NCBI RefSeq assembly: GCF_019649055.1
Contig: NW_026570298.1
Location: 496,001 to 560,000 of the forward strand
Direction: 5' to 3'
DNA: 64,000 nt
From: Paramacrobiotus metropolitanus
Taxonomy: Eukaryota; Tardigrada; Eutardigrada; Parachela; Macrobiotidae
Shown: positions 12,447-25,113 of the stretch, piece by piece
Layout of the letters: the number at the start of each line of letters is the position of its first letter
How positions within the stretch are numbered: position 1 is the first letter of the stretch
Notes under the pieces: model-generated
Told to the model about the DNA's origin: nothing
Databases searched by the model: none
Seen by the model: the letters and a program-made list of their open reading frames with translations, nothing else
Position numbers and translations under genes: made by a program

Positions 12447-14763
12447 TTAGCACGGCGTTGGAAGTTCATTCACATGTTCCTTATAAATCGATGCTGATAA
12501 CGCCAACGTACCGGTATTGACAATGACCTTTGTGGTGGTCTGTATGCGCGCTGTCGGTGTTTCGGCCACGCAGACATAATCGCCACTGTCCCCGGGCACT
12601 ACACAGTTAAAGGACAGAACACTGAAGAGGATGACGTTGACAGCCGTGTGATTGGTGGGCGAAACATCCGCTTGGTCGTCTGTCGGACTGACGATGCTGC
12701 CGTTGCGCATCCAGTAGACTCGCGGTGGTGGGCCGTGAATGACGGCGGCTTCACAGCGCAGATTGAAGGACTGGTAGCGGAAGACTTCCAGGATGCGCGG
12801 TGGCTTGGGATCCGTAAAGGCCAACTGGCCGTCTGCATAACGAGACCACTTGACAACCGAATCCACTAGGACAGTTTTCTAACCTTAGTTTTGTTTTCCG
12901 ATAATTTGCTGACCGACATATCGCTGATTCAGATTAATTTACTGACTGACAATTGCCGCGTTTACATACTACGCCTTGATTACGGATGTCACGTGCAGTG
13001 ACGCGCTTCTTTCGCAGTTCAAATATGTACAGAAGTGTAATGTTCTGAAATCTGTCAGCAAAATTGTTGGGTACGCGTTTTGTCGGTCAGCAAAAAATCG
13101 TCAGCAAATTGTCGGTCAGCGGATTCTTGGTGCGGCGTAACTGGCACACCTTACCTCGGGTGTTTGTCTGGAGGAGAACGCTCGACATTGGCGGGATCTT
13201 GGACTGTACAATTAAAAGCAGAATTATTGATTTATACACGCAAACGTATTTGTCAGAAACCTGTAATCAAACATAGGCAGTACACTGCTAAATTTAACGT
13301 AATTAACAGTCCCTACTTAACGTTTGCTTCCCGGACTTATTAGGTAAATACTGTGGAAATATCGCGCATTCAATTAGGAAGGTAAACGACCTGCTCCTCA
13401 CAATTATGCACTATGCATAAACGCTCTAATATTTTGAAGTTATTCGGCAGTTATGATTTTCACACTTATATCGATCGATTATATTTAGAGGCGGTTTTCT
13501 TTTCTATATTTACGTATTACCATAACGAATGTTATTCTTCTGTTCCGCTCCATGACTGGGTAGTTATGACGCTGCATATTGCTGTCAGAAATCAGTACGG
13601 CTTACGTAGCCGCCTAGAAGACGGTGTTCCTCTTATATTACATGTGTCTATTAAAATAAATGCCCTTCCAAGTTCCTATCAGCCGTAAGGGGTCGTCACA
13701 AAAGTATTGATCGTGAACAACTTTCGCACCAAATGGATAACATAAAAACGTGCTTCACAAAAGTAATGTAAAAAACTGTGAAGGCAAATACTGGCGGTGA
13801 TCTTCTGATGCAAAGAACTTCTCCAGAGGTTCTCAAATTTAAAAAAAAATTCTTGCATTTTCGGAATTTTGGGGCCAAATAACACCAGCAGTTTAAAGTA
13901 GACGGAATTATGCTGTGTACTTCTTGGGCACCAAAAACGCACTTAGGTATCGTTCTCCCACAATCTATTTTCCAACGAGGTAGCCCTTTGGTCGAAAAAT
14001 ACCGTGACAGTGCCAAAACATTGTTTTCAGCGCGAAAAACGAAATGTTTTTTTTTATTTTCACGAATTTAGCACTACTTATCCTCTGCAGATATAATGGT
14101 ACTTCCGTTAATTCAACAGGTATTTCTATTTTTAATTCGCATTCTGATAATTTGAGTGTAAAGGTTACCCTTTCGGCCACTCTGCACAACTGCAGCATTT
14201 CCCTGAAACATCGGTCAAGCTCAAAGGGTTAAGAACAGCAGTGGGACGCGCTGCTCCGGTCAGTCAATAAATTTTTGGGCTCATCCAAAGTAACTCTATC
14301 CCATAAAGCCGGGGCAAAACAAATTCTTATTTTTATATACTTTTACGGTATTCGCTGTTTTGTCGCTAAAACCGAATTTCTTCTAATTTTTTTATGTGAG
14401 AAATCTTTCTTAAAATGATAAATCTGTAAGCAGAACTGCTTTCGCCAAGTAGCCGAACGCCAGCGAGGCATAAATACAGTACGTTTTAACCCACGGGACT
14501 TCGAAAGATTCTAATTGGCTTTAAAATTCAATCCGTAGTAATTATAAAAATAATAGTGTCAGCGTGCTTCGTTTACGCTTCGATTATATTACTGCCCATC
14601 GCTGATTACAGCGTAATATATAAAAAATGTGTAAGTAACGGAATTTATACAGTGGAGTGTTTACCTCGAAGGAAGCAAGGTCGATGTTAGTCGGCATCCC
14701 CAGTCCCCGGTGGAGAACGAACAGGATATACAGGGCCACAAAAACTATCGCTAATCGCGGCAT
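12447..14763 (-). CDS. Secreted Ig-domain protein
   Basis: Three exons whose phases fit exactly: 14763-14665 (99 nt), 13203-13155 (49 nt), 12865-12447 (419 nt), together 188 residues. Exon 1 is a textbook signal peptide (MPRLAIVFVALYILFVLH, then a small-residue cleavage region GLGMPT). The last exon carries one Ig domain: first Cys in FNLRCEAAVIHGPPPRVYW, second in GDSGDYVCVAET, then a strand ending TTKVIVNTG. Two N-x-S/T sequons (NGS, NHT) suggest glycosylation. There is no membrane span, so the product is probably secreted. The large first intron (13204-14664) shows no further exon. Its Ig domain differs from those at 477-1000 and 11292-11875. An alternative 3' exon is possible (see 12080-12393). 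Confidence 0.72.
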
Positions 14764-16757
14764 AGTGCTAATTTTGTAAAGTTACGCTATTTACACAAAG
14801 GTCACAGAAGTTGTCTGCCTAAGCTCGACCGAGTAACGGCGCGTGCAGCTCAACGTCAGCCCCGACGACACACGGTGAACGATGCTCCCGTTCATCTTTA
14901 TAAATGCCGGATGTACATCACGTGTTACAGCACCGCGACGGTGTCGTACAGTAAAATAATTATGCGTATTGTACCGACTGTGATCCAGATCACGGTTGTT
15001 ACATTCCATGTGTCAATTACCGTGTAGAGCATCATACGCACTTCACTGTCTACTGTGTTATTACAACGTATAATCCAGCAATGTGCAAGTGTAATATTTA
15101 TGAATATTCCGATCAATTTTCATGGTAATAACGACACAGCGCAATACATATATAGGTGTCGGCCATACTTTTGATATTGGAAAGCCAGTCTGGAGCAGCT
15201 AATGAACTGTCTACTGTTACAGTTGGGTGCGTCGTTAAAGCGCGCTCTGATATCAGGGCATAAAGACAATGGTACGGGCGGGCACGTGACACACGCGGCT
15301 GTTGAATAATGCAGCGTTCACATCCTGCCACGGCGATATTTCGGGAACGCGGCTATTGTCCCGACCACACCAGGTAGGCGGTTGGGTGGGCGCGCGACTT
15401 TCCCGGGGGCCGGAAGCATTCGTTATGGATCACATGGGGTGAATGTTCTGCCAAGGGATCCTTGGCGCCGGTTCCTGTAAGTGCGTTTCCATAAGTACTT
15501 AGTGATCCACTATAAAACGGGCCGTGACCTCGCCTTCTGAATTCGATAGAGTTTTCTGAGAATCCGTGAAAACAGTTCAAACATGGAATTTTTCTGGATG
15601 ATTTTAGGGAATATTCCAGAAAATCCCTTGTTTGCGAACTGCAAGCCCCTAAACTCTCGTTTGCTGTTCTGGTACAGTACCGTATAAAAGTGGAAAATAA
15701 CCGAGTGGAAATAAGGTACTGAGAAAAATATTTTTGGTTGTAATTTTGTTGAAGTTGACATAATGGGAGCGCCCCTTTACATTGGTAATGTTTTTTGCTG
15801 TTACCGTCAACGCTTCTTCCATTGTGCTTATATTTGTGACTGCTGTATATTTGCTCAAACATATAATTATAGCATTCACTTGTCAGGAGCAATAGCATCC
15901 TTGTACGTGTTATCGTAGTGCAGTGACATCCCTCATTGATGACATCCAACATGTCAACTTTGAAGGCGGTATCTTACAGCGACTCACATATCAATGTTCA
16001 TTTTCGTCTTTAATTTTTTTTCTGATGCTTCACCCCGAAGCGTATTTTTCTTCTAAAATTACAAGTACTCCTCTACTTTTATATGCAATGTAACGAGGCT
16101 CGGTGTACATGAAAATACTCGTATTAATGCCTGACGGGGGTGTCACTCACCAAGTTGGCGGTGTGCCGAAAAATTTCAGGAAAAAGCCTAGTTCAGTTGT
16201 CAATCACGTAACTTTTACTAATTCTCAGCTGGAATTTTTCTAACGATTTTTCTCTACTACATGAGTTGTATGGGTCAACGTCCTCGCAGGGAAGATGTAG
16301 TGCCGCGATACCTGGGTTACGAGCACCCCGAAGAAAGTGATCATATCGAGAAAATCCAGCACCGATCCATCTCAAGAATTTTAGGCAACACTAAAAGGTC
16401 AATGAACCGAATTTTGCAATTATATATAAAGTATTCCATCACTGATATAGCATATAATTCTCATATGGTACTGTAAAATTCCGAAGCCACCAGTCTCGGC
16501 GCGTACAACGCCGGGAAAAGCCTCAACACCAGACAAGCCAAATGCAGGTGCCGGCTGCCCATGGCGATGCCGATCGCCGGGGTTAAACTTCACTGGAACA
16601 ATACGGTGCGGTCAAACACCAAACTGTATAATATTATTATCTCATATATGGTGCTCGTATAAAATGGATAAACGCGCTTCTGGCTGTTGCGCAGCCCTAA
16701 CACTGTGTTACGACGACCACATTCGATTGTACAGACTGTAACTGCCAAGTAACCAGT
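14764..16757. other. Intergenic between divergent Ig and SAHS genes
   Basis: Should contain both promoters. 15350-15950 is moderately open on the minus strand but shows no domain. A GC-richer block at 16490-16600 reads on the minus strand as a short hydrophobic peptide (HLHLACLVLRLFPALYAPR) and could be an isolated exon; support is weak. Confidence 0.35.
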
Positions 16758-17995
16758 ATGGCGTTCATGCGTATAATCTGTTTAGGTAACAGAATACGAC
16801 TTGGATTAATTAATCACGGGATACTGTATATTTCCTATAAATTAATATAGATGATTATTGGTACTTGTAATGTACAGGAACGCTGGCGATCGCCGCCATC
16901 GAGGGCGCTGGCTTGGATGCGTTTCTGGGAAAGTACGAGTCCACCGACCGGCGAGAGAACACCCAGGCCTTTGCCGCCGCGTTAAGTGCGTATCTCTTCA
17001 AAACTGGTGTACTACAGAAACTAACGAGTTTTTAATTCATTTTCATATAATTATATATATCGGATTCTTTACCGGATGGGGCTACCGATTTCGGCTTGGT
17101 TTTTTAAGCTATAATAGTATAACATTATTTATATATTAGTCTAATACATATTATGAAATATGCTGCGTTTATTAATTAACCAATGCCGAATTACTTAAAG
17201 CCATTAATTAGTCATTTACGATGAGAAAAAAGCTTATTTTGTTGGTATTTATTCGTACAAACTGTTTTTTGATACTGTTAAACTGATTGCTGATAACCGT
17301 TGAATTACCGGCTTGTGCAGAGCAAGACGACATTCACGCAAAGATCATCAATGAATTTTCCGCCAGCGGCGACGAATACCATCACAAATTCTCCGTGCCC
17401 AGCAAGAACTACGTTCAGGATCTGCCGTTCAAACTGGGGGAAGAACGGCAGGCGGCGTTCAATGGGACGAATTATAAAGTACGTGCGCATTTATGTAATA
17501 CATAATTATTTAAATAGAAAACGAGCTGCCTTTTTAATTAAGCTAAAAGCAGCTAAGTTTAGTTGAGCAGTTGTTTCCTAACTTGGTAGATACAAATTTT
17601 TTCAAGCTATCTGTGATGCAATGGCGCATATTTTTAGTCATAAAGATTTTCCAAGGTTTTCTGGAGAAAAACTTGAATCGCAGCATGTGGAGTTCTGTTG
17701 TAGTTCTACCTATACATACGTGTAATTAATTTCCAGCTTGCTGTGGTATATGTAACACTGTACACGTTAACTGCAGTACAAGTACACGTTGGAGGGCGAT
17801 TCACTGAAAGCGAACTTTGACCTTCCGGATCGCCAGGTCGATCAGATGTTTACCTTCTCCGGCAATGAAATGGTCAAAGTAAGAAGGCGTTGCACCTTGA
17901 ATCTTCTCACCCACAAATCCCAGTTCCCATCATTTGTCTTACAGACATACAAAGTTGGTGACGTCACCGCGAAAGTTTGGTTCACCAAGGTTTAA
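16758..17995 (+). CDS. SAHS-type secretory abundant heat-soluble protein (FABP-like)
   Basis: Five exons in perfect phase: 16758-16785, 16878-16985, 17321-17478, 17777-17878, 17945-17995, 148 residues. Residues 1 to about 20 form a signal peptide (MAFMRIICLGTLAIAAIEG). The mature chain follows the tardigrade SAHS pattern: FLGKYESTDRRENTQAF at the start, EYHHKFSVPSKNY in the middle, YKYTLEGDSLKANF, and TYKVGDVTAKVWF at the C-terminus. SAHS proteins are secreted, fold as fatty-acid-binding-protein-like beta barrels and stay soluble on heating; they are implicated in protection of the extracellular space during drying. This copy is a little shorter than I remember for the family. Exon 2 ends at a GTGCGT donor. 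The gene identifies the source as a tardigrade and stands alone here, with no second SAHS copy in the window. Confidence 0.9.
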
Positions 17996-18347
17996 CCGAC
18001 CAGTTACGATGGCTGATCCGTACAGTAAAACTATCCTGGCAGCAAGTGGCACTATATGCGAGTCGTCGCCTGTGTACTTGACAAATTAAACATCCATTCG
18101 CAGATATGTTGTGTTTAATCAACACAGTAAATTGCAGTAATCGTCTGTACCATTAAAACATTTTGTCTCAGCAATAAACAACACCAACAAGGAAGTGTTG
18201 CCTCAAAAAGAATTACGTAGAAAGCTGTACTATCTAAACTTACTGTAATTAGAATATCTTTGACACTGCACAAATGTACCATGGTTAAATAATACATTGT
18301 AAAAATATAATAACTATAATGTAATACGTATAGTACAACTTTTATTA

Positions 18348-19120
18348 GTGGATTAGCGCAGACCACTTGTATAGATACCGGAATCTATACATACAAACAT
18401 GTGACGTCACGGCCGAACCCACAGTGCACTGATTCGCTGCCGCGCAAATTAATGTATGCGTGTATGAAAGCGGTGCCGAAAATCCATCCACGTAAGGCCC
18501 TTACGTGTATGCATGTAACTCCACCCCTTTTGATGCATACAAACAAGTAGCGGATCCAGCTGCCAGTCGATCTCAAAATTTCAAACGCTTATCTTTCGTT
18601 TACTCCTCAACGGATTTTCCCAATCGACATACCAGAAGATGTAGAAATTAAATTTGAACTTTTTGATATCTGACAAGTGGACATTTATGACAAATCAAGA
18701 TAATTATGACTGTTTTAGTTTCTCGTAGACTTAACATAGGACACAAGCAACGCCTCCTCGCACGGACCTATGCTGTGTCTACGAGAAACGAAAACAGTCA
18801 TAACTATCTTGATTTGTCATAAATATCCACTTGTCAGATATCAAAAAGTTCAAATTTAATTTCTACATCTTTTGATATGTCGATTGGGAAGATCCACTGA
18901 CAGACAAACGAAAAACGAGTATTGTAAGTTTTGGGGATCAACTGGCAGTCTGCTTGTATGTGTGCATGCGAGATGGCTGGCAGCTATACGCGTGGCGCAC
19001 ACCAGCTCGCTCGTATACGTTACGATCTATACAAACACGCCTGTTTCCGGAAGGTTCTGACGTCACGTGTTTGTATGTATAGATTCCGTGTATCTATACA
19101 ACTGGTCTGCGCTAATCCAC
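18348..19120. mobile_element. TA-flanked foldback/MITE-like element 1
   Basis: A 773-bp near-palindrome. The left end GTGGATTAGCGCAGACCA matches the right end as its reverse complement, and both ends abut TA (18346-18347 and 19121-19122), the target-site duplication expected for Tc1/mariner-type insertion. Arms of roughly 370 bp remain alignable to the centre, though with small gaps. At the apex is a hairpin TTTCTCGTAGAC...GTCTACGAGAAA (about 18719-18804) around a short GC-rich loop. No transposase is encoded, so it would be non-autonomous. A second family member is at 41155-41891. Confidence 0.75.
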
Positions 19121-19182
19121 TATTACTTTTACGGCATCATACATTCACAGTAGGTCAACAACACTACGTACACACTGCTGTA

Positions 19183-19450
19183 TTAAGACTGAAAAAAACA
19201 ACCAAATTCTCCAGTAACAATCTTATTCTTTCCTGGCAAAGGGCCCAAAACTGCTGCGGCATTTCCCTTCATGATAGCCAAACTAATGCGCTGTTTAAGA
19301 AAGTCCGTGGATCTGCTCTCGCCTGTCTTTTCCCTAATCAGACGTCCAAAGAAACTGACCACTTCCTTAGCAGCTTCTCCTAGGACTCCCATCGTCGCCA
19401 CAGCAAACGGATAAAACCAGTACGGTCTCCCAGCAAGCGGTAGTTATATC
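19183..19450 (-). pseudogene. Retroelement C-terminal nuclease-domain remnant
   Basis: The minus strand reads VATMGVLGEAAKEV, then FLKQRISLAIMKGNAAAVLG. This aligns with the C-terminus of the larger fragment at 55573-56440 (ETLGPWGKSA..., FLRQRLSLEIQRGNA). The conserved Glu of that motif is Ala here. Only the end of the domain is left and there is no start codon context. It abuts the foldback element at 18348-19120. Confidence 0.6.
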
Positions 19451-20270
19451 GTTTTCGGTTTTCCGCTTGACGAGCTGCTGCTCCAGCCGCTTTGGTCGAT
19501 TCTTAATACGTATTTTACTAGATGTACTTGTGCTTATGATTACTCTCTGCAGTTTGCACAGCATAAGCCGGCTGCATTAGAAAAAAAGAAATTTATTAGA
19601 GTCGCAATAAAAGGGAAAAACTAGGGCTGCGCAGCGAGTTCATTATTTTAATTTCTATTGCAAAAGGCCCACGTGGGCAGCGGCATTAACCATCCCGTGT
19701 AGATATTAGCAGTAAGAATAATACCGTCAGCTGCTGTCAAAACGTGAGATACACCGATCAAGGAAGAAAGTTGCTGCAGCTGAAGCGCTTGTCAGATTAA
19801 TTACCATGCGGTTTGCTGGCCCAAGGCACGAAAAGATATTTCTTTTTGTTTCGAAATTGTTACTGCAGTGTCAAGAAATTAGATGGCTGCCGTAATTGCG
19901 TTTTGCATTGCTGTACTCCGTCCGCTCACGAAGAGGCGCTTGGGTGCTTGTATAAAGCAGTGACCGCAGAGATAACCTTGGAATCTCCCAATAGAATTAA
20001 TCTTGCAGTAAAAAACGTCAAAGCATAGCGTGACCTGTACATCATGCTGCCTTGACCGGTTGTGCAATCTAATACAATTTTAATTCTACAGAACGAAGCA
20101 CAGAAACCGGTAGACATAGTAATACACTCCAAGTATATCCGTTATACTACGAACTATGTATGTCCAAACATTACTGCACATGTCATCTGTATATTGCACC
20201 GTAAATCTGGGCGCTACTTTCCGTCACTTTTAATTACCGATGAAAAAACTCTTTAATGCGTTCGAGTAGG
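19451..20270. other. Intergenic
   Basis: No exon recognised between the nuclease remnant and the P2X-A upstream region. Confidence 0.4.
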
Positions 20271-20279
20271 CTGAATAAA

Positions 20280-20632
20280 ATTAGTCGCCGCTCTTGCGCA
20301 ACGTTGGGGATGCCGTTGCCGCTTCATCTGCGGTTTAGCCGCGGCAATAATCCCGTCAACACTCCGCTCCGCGCTAATTATAACCGAACGCTTACTGGAG
20401 ACCATCCAGCGCGCATGTTGCACTGACAAACGCTATCAATCCTGCCAGTAGCGTGTCGCGACTTGTGCAGCTGGTTTACTGTGAATTATTTCTCCACCGT
20501 AAACCGCTTTGGCAATATTGTCGCTCCAGTAAGTCATTCTGTTTATCTTAATCCCGTTAGTTGACAACCCACGGATGTCAGTTTAATCAGCTAGCTGGAA
20601 ATGAACGGTTTATCCACGCGGGTGTCGTTGTC
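20280..20632 (+). promoter_or_regulatory. Conserved 5' flank of P2X-A
   Basis: This stretch aligns with 27690-28051 upstream of P2X-B. Shared blocks include CACTCC(g)CTC-GCGCTAA-TATAAC, CTGGAGA-CATCCA and ATTATTT-TCACCG. The similarity runs up to the start codon, so the duplication copied the promoter and 5' UTR as well as the gene. I see no convincing TATA box position. Confidence 0.45.
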
Positions 20633-23464
20633 ATGTTGCAAGGTAATCCGCTGAGTTGTTCGACGATTGTACGGCAAAGTGTTGTGGATACATTTACCAA
20701 GTATGTATTCGCTAAATGAGTGGACAATTAGGACATTTAGGATAATACTCTCTTTCCGCCACTTTTATTACTGAAAGTGTAAACCAGGTGAATTTGTGTT
20801 TATAATAAGCGACGCGTACGCTTTAACCGGAACTGCGGTTTCTGAGCAAAGACAGATAGAAACTGGCTTCCGGAAGAGAACAGTCTCCAAAAATTCTGGT
20901 GTTGATTGGCCGATAAATGCGCTATTCATCAAACGGGATTTTTCAACCTTCGCAGGTATGAAACAGCACGCTCCGTGCGCTTCCATTCGCCGTGTATCGC
21001 CATCTGCAATCGACTGGTACAAGCCACCATCATCGCCTATGTTGTTATGTAAGTGATGCGTTGCAAACTGACACATTCCGTCACGGGTCTGTCCGATCTG
21101 ATTTGGTATGATGATTGATGTGTCCCATCACTATCGTGTGCAATAGCGAGATCGTGCTACTCCTCTCCCAAATAAACACAGTTCAGACTGGGTTTTTTCT
21201 CGGTCAAGCAAAGTAGTAAAATGCGCAAGTATATTTTCAAATGTATGCCGTACTTGCAGCGTGGTTTTTATCATGGATAAAGGCTACCAGCGCTCGGAGG
21301 AGGGCGAGAGCAGTGTCGTGGTGCGGGTGGTCGGACTGCAGCAGTCCCTGCGGGAGAACTTCTCCCATCTGGCCGACCGTGATCCCAGCCGACGGGGTTT
21401 AATGAACAAAGCGCTGGGATTAACCTGGGATTCGGTGGACACCAGGGTTCCCGCATTGGTCGGCTAGTGTTCCACAAATCGTAATCCGTTTTTACAGAGA
21501 AAAAAAACGTCCATCGTAATCCCACCGATATAGCCTCATAGCAGCTGCATTACATGTTTAACACTTGAGTTGAACCAATCAATAAATAAATTAAACTATT
21601 ACCAGTATATTATACAGTTAATACAACTCTGGAACTAACTGTACACGGTTGTATTGACAGGAACACAACGCCCTGTTTATTACCACCAAGGTTACTGCTA
21701 CGCCTAAACAAACACAGGGGATCTGCGCTGAAGTACTGAGTTGATTTTTTCTTTCCCATATTCTGGCAGTTATATTGCAGCTGCTCGATTGGTACTATCT
21801 AGGATAAATTCAGTGGTGCAGATTGTATGCGCGATTCAGACTGCGAAGTCGGCCGGTCCATCCATTTGGGCCATGGCTTGCTCACCGGCCACTGCAACCG
21901 GACGACAAACACCTGCAGTGTACATGCCTGGTGCCCGCTGGAAAACAAGGCCAGGTACAAGCAGCAGCGTTGCTGGTATTCCGTAGAATATCGCTGTCAC
22001 TGAAGTAATATGGTTGTTGGAGAATAACACTGTGCTGCTTTGCAGCACGACGATGCTGACAGGTGGTGAACGTCTGACCCTACTCGTGAAAAATTACATT
22101 GTCTTCCCCAAATTTCGCGTTCGAAGGTAAATTAAATTTCACGATTAAGTTCATCTGTCCAAAGCGGATTATGTCATTATGAAAGCGGATTAAGACTTTA
22201 AGGTGTATTCCAGGAGAAACATTGGGGATTTGGATGACAGTTACGTGACAAATTGCTTCTACAATAACGCCACCGATCCACAGTGTCCGGCATTTAATCT
22301 CGGCTATATAATTCGCTTAGCGGGAGAGGATTACGACGAAATGGCACGCCACGTACGTTGCCTAAAAGTACACTTACTGTTTTGGATAGATCTAGAATAT
22401 GCTGTTTTAAATGTAAATTATTCTAAACTACGCATGTACTCTGTACTTTGCCAACGGCAACAGGCCACAGATATTTAGGAGCCGCCGAATTTCCCTTGGC
22501 TGAAACGTGTTCGACCATTTGAAATCTACTTTAATGTCGTGCAAAATGACTTATACAAATTCCAGAAAATCTTGAAGTATATGAATTTACGCATCGTTTT
22601 AAGGCGAATTGTTAAGGTGATCTGTGAATGATGCCCGTGGATTATTGGGTTTATGATAAATTCGTACTAAACACAGGGAGCCATCCTGAGTTTCGGGATC
22701 AAATGGGACTGCGATCTGGACTACCACATTCACCACTGCACTCCCAAGTATTCCTTCCGCCGGCTCGACGAGCGTGAAGGCGTCATCGTACCGGGATGGA
22801 ATCACCGGTAAGCGCGGACAAATTTAGCCTCTTAGCGGGGCATACGATTTTCAAGGGGCGCGATCTCCATCACTGGCATTTGACGGGATACAACAAAACC
22901 GTCGCCGGTATGTGTTGCAGCCGCAGTGGATACTGGGAGGAAGAGGGTGTTTTTACGCGCTATCTGTATAAACACACCGGCATCCGGATCGTCTTCAACG
23001 TAGACGCCGTGGCCAGAAAGTTTAGCTACGTACAGACCACCATCAATCTCGGATCCGGTCTGGGACTGCTCGGCGTGGTAAGGCAACAATCTTGCAATCA
23101 GCTAAGACTTTTCGAAGCCTGTAGTATAGTTCGGCTGCTTGCTATATCCAGCGAATCGCGCACTGTAGTATATAGTACGGCGTAGCCCGTGAATTGGGAT
23201 TTGTCGCTGTGTTAATGCGACAGAAACTGGGGGAAAAGCTTTTGCAAAGTATCGTGTACATTAAATAAGTTTACAGCTTCTCTATAAAAAACGGTAAAAT
23301 TCAGGAGTTTGTAGTCGCGTTTTCATCTGAACGGTTTGCCATTGCAGACGACGATTTTGTGTGATTTCATGCTGTACCACTGCGCTGATCCGCAGAAGCG
23401 CTTCTTTCGATCCCATGCCACCATGGTCGATGTTGACAAGGATGCCGATGGCCAATCTTCGTGA
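20633..23464 (+). CDS. P2X receptor A (ATP-gated cation channel subunit)
   Basis: Ten exons, all phases consistent: 20633-20700, 20956-21048, 21260-21458, 21661-21732, 21803-21954, 22046-22126, 22214-22352, 22677-22807, 22921-23077, 23348-23464; 402 residues. P2X subunits form trimeric plasma-membrane channels opened by extracellular ATP. Visible features: N-terminal YETARSV (the YxTx[KR] kinase motif), TM1 at about 36-57, VFIMDKGYQ, an ectodomain with all ten conserved cysteines (ICAE; five in DC-DC-HC-TC-WC; NC...QC; WDCD...HHC), GIRIVFNV and TM2 in the GSGLGLLG-TTILCDF region. The paired lysines that contact ATP just after the KGY segment are not present (VVRVVG). The NFR motif reads NHR. 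Intron 3 uses a GTCGGC donor. The cytosolic tail is short. Confidence 0.92.
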
Positions 23465-24860
23465 GGCGATGTTGTCCTAAATACTAAGGATGAGAAAGAT
23501 CGTTCAAAGGCGACAGATGCCACTTGTTATTTGATTCATTGGCGTCTTTATTTTTTACCCTTTTCCGTCTGAAAAGTTTTGCTTCTGTTCTTCCAGCTTT
23601 TTATTCCTTATTTAAGTTGAATCTTACAGCTAATAAACTGTCTTTGTCGAGCTTCGTATCTAATTTCAAGCTGATATTGTAAATCTTATTTCTAATTTGG
23701 TGTTCATTGATTTTCTGAGTGCGTCTGAAATACTAGTATCAATTACGACCACTCATATTAGTTAGCTAACTCATATTAGTTTATAACGGGCTAAGTTAGA
23801 TTAGTTATATTAAGTTGAGCAACTCATATTAGTTTCTAACGAGCTGAGTTTACGTAAGTCAAGCGCTAGAGTAGGTATTGTAAGTCGTGAATGTTGCTGA
23901 AGTAGACAAACCACACTATCGCAGCTAGGCCATACTTACATAACATTTTCAGACCTAACATTCACATTTTCATACATTTTCATTTCGTAGTTTATAAAAA
24001 AAATAGGTGTTTGACATAAGATACCGATATTTTTATCAAAGAAGGTTTTTTCCAAAATTTTATCAGAATTTGATGCTATTGCTCATAGTTTTGTAAAATG
24101 TGGATGCCTTACAAACAAGCTCGCACGAAACCAACATGCTCGAGGATTCCAGACCGAATGTGCTGTGTATTCAGCGAAAAAAATTTCCAAAAAAGTTGAT
24201 CCTCCTGCGTACTCATGATGGTCAGTTATTAGCCCGCAGGCCAACACTAAGCCACATGGAAACTAACAGTACTACCAGGCCGTTCAGCCGATAATGTGTG
24301 TCTTGCTGCATGTACGCTGGACCATGGGGCATTTAGTCATTGACTGGTAAACGCGTCACACGCTGAATGTGCGCAATATTCGTAGCCACAACAAACTGAA
24401 CGGCACTTTCACGTTTCGACCCATGCGATTCAGGTCTAGAGTAATCTGTGTAGACAGCAGCAAATATGCAGTGACCAGAGCACATTATCCACGATTCAGT
24501 TTTAATAAAACTGAATCGTGCAAATCCCATTGTTAATTGTTCGTCATAATCCTGTTGAAGCAAGCGCTGTACAGCAAAATTTACAGACTAAAATGTCAAT
24601 TTAAATGTATTCAAATTACGTACGTGTACGGTGTACATACAATTTACGCCATAAATGTGGTTACAGCGATAGGCGATAGCGCTAAGCATGCATACACCTA
24701 TCGGTGTAGCCACATTTGCGGCGTCCACTGTACACATATCTGTAGCGCCGTTGAGCAGTTGCATCTTACCAAGAAAAGGGTTCATCAACGAATCTTATAA
24801 AATTTTTAATGTATCCACAGAATCCGTATTACTCTGTTGTGTTCACCGTTACTAAGTATA
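23465..24860. other. Spacer downstream of P2X-A
   Basis: AT-rich, with repeated 'ACTCATATTAGTT' words at about 23750-23840. A perfect 15-bp hairpin CACGATTCAGTTTTA / TAAAACTGAATCGTG occupies 24490-24520. An imperfect palindrome of about 105 bp lies at 24631-24735. No convincing exon; the frame open at 24100-24294 shows no motif. Confidence 0.4.
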
Positions 24861-24867
24861 CGTTATT

Positions 24868-25011
24868 CGGTCCTCATAAACTGGTCGTCGAAGGAAGACG
24901 AAAGTTTCTGAAACATTACTAGATGGTAGTAGATACCTTCGGTCCTCATAAACTGGTCGTCGAAGGAAGACGAAAGTTTCTGAAACATTACTAGATGGTA
25001 GTAGATACCTA
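24868..25011. repeat. Perfect 72-bp tandem duplication
   Basis: Two copies, 24868-24939 and 24940-25011, that I read as identical. The period is divisible by three, so the minus-strand frame stays open through both (24-residue unit containing FQKLSSSFDDQFMRTE), but nothing else suggests coding. Confidence 0.8.
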
Positions 25012-25113
25012 CCTGCAGAGTATTGTGCATATCATTAGAGCTGTATAACGAAACCAAATTAACGAGGGAATATCCGAACCGCCGATCGGTGATTGGTTTG
25101 TGAAAATGCATGC

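Noticed and set aside
12599-12869. Alternative frames over the Ig exon at 12447-12865
   Set aside because: Only the chosen frame has the Cys-Trp-Cys Ig pattern and joins in phase to the signal-peptide exon.
15353-15952. 199-codon minus-strand frame
   Set aside because: Ordinary composition, no domain, no good splice context; likely chance.
24333-24563. Possible Tc1-like transposase fragment (minus strand, ESWIMCSGHC)
   Set aside because: Resemblance is limited to a few residues and no catalytic DDE/D context is visible.
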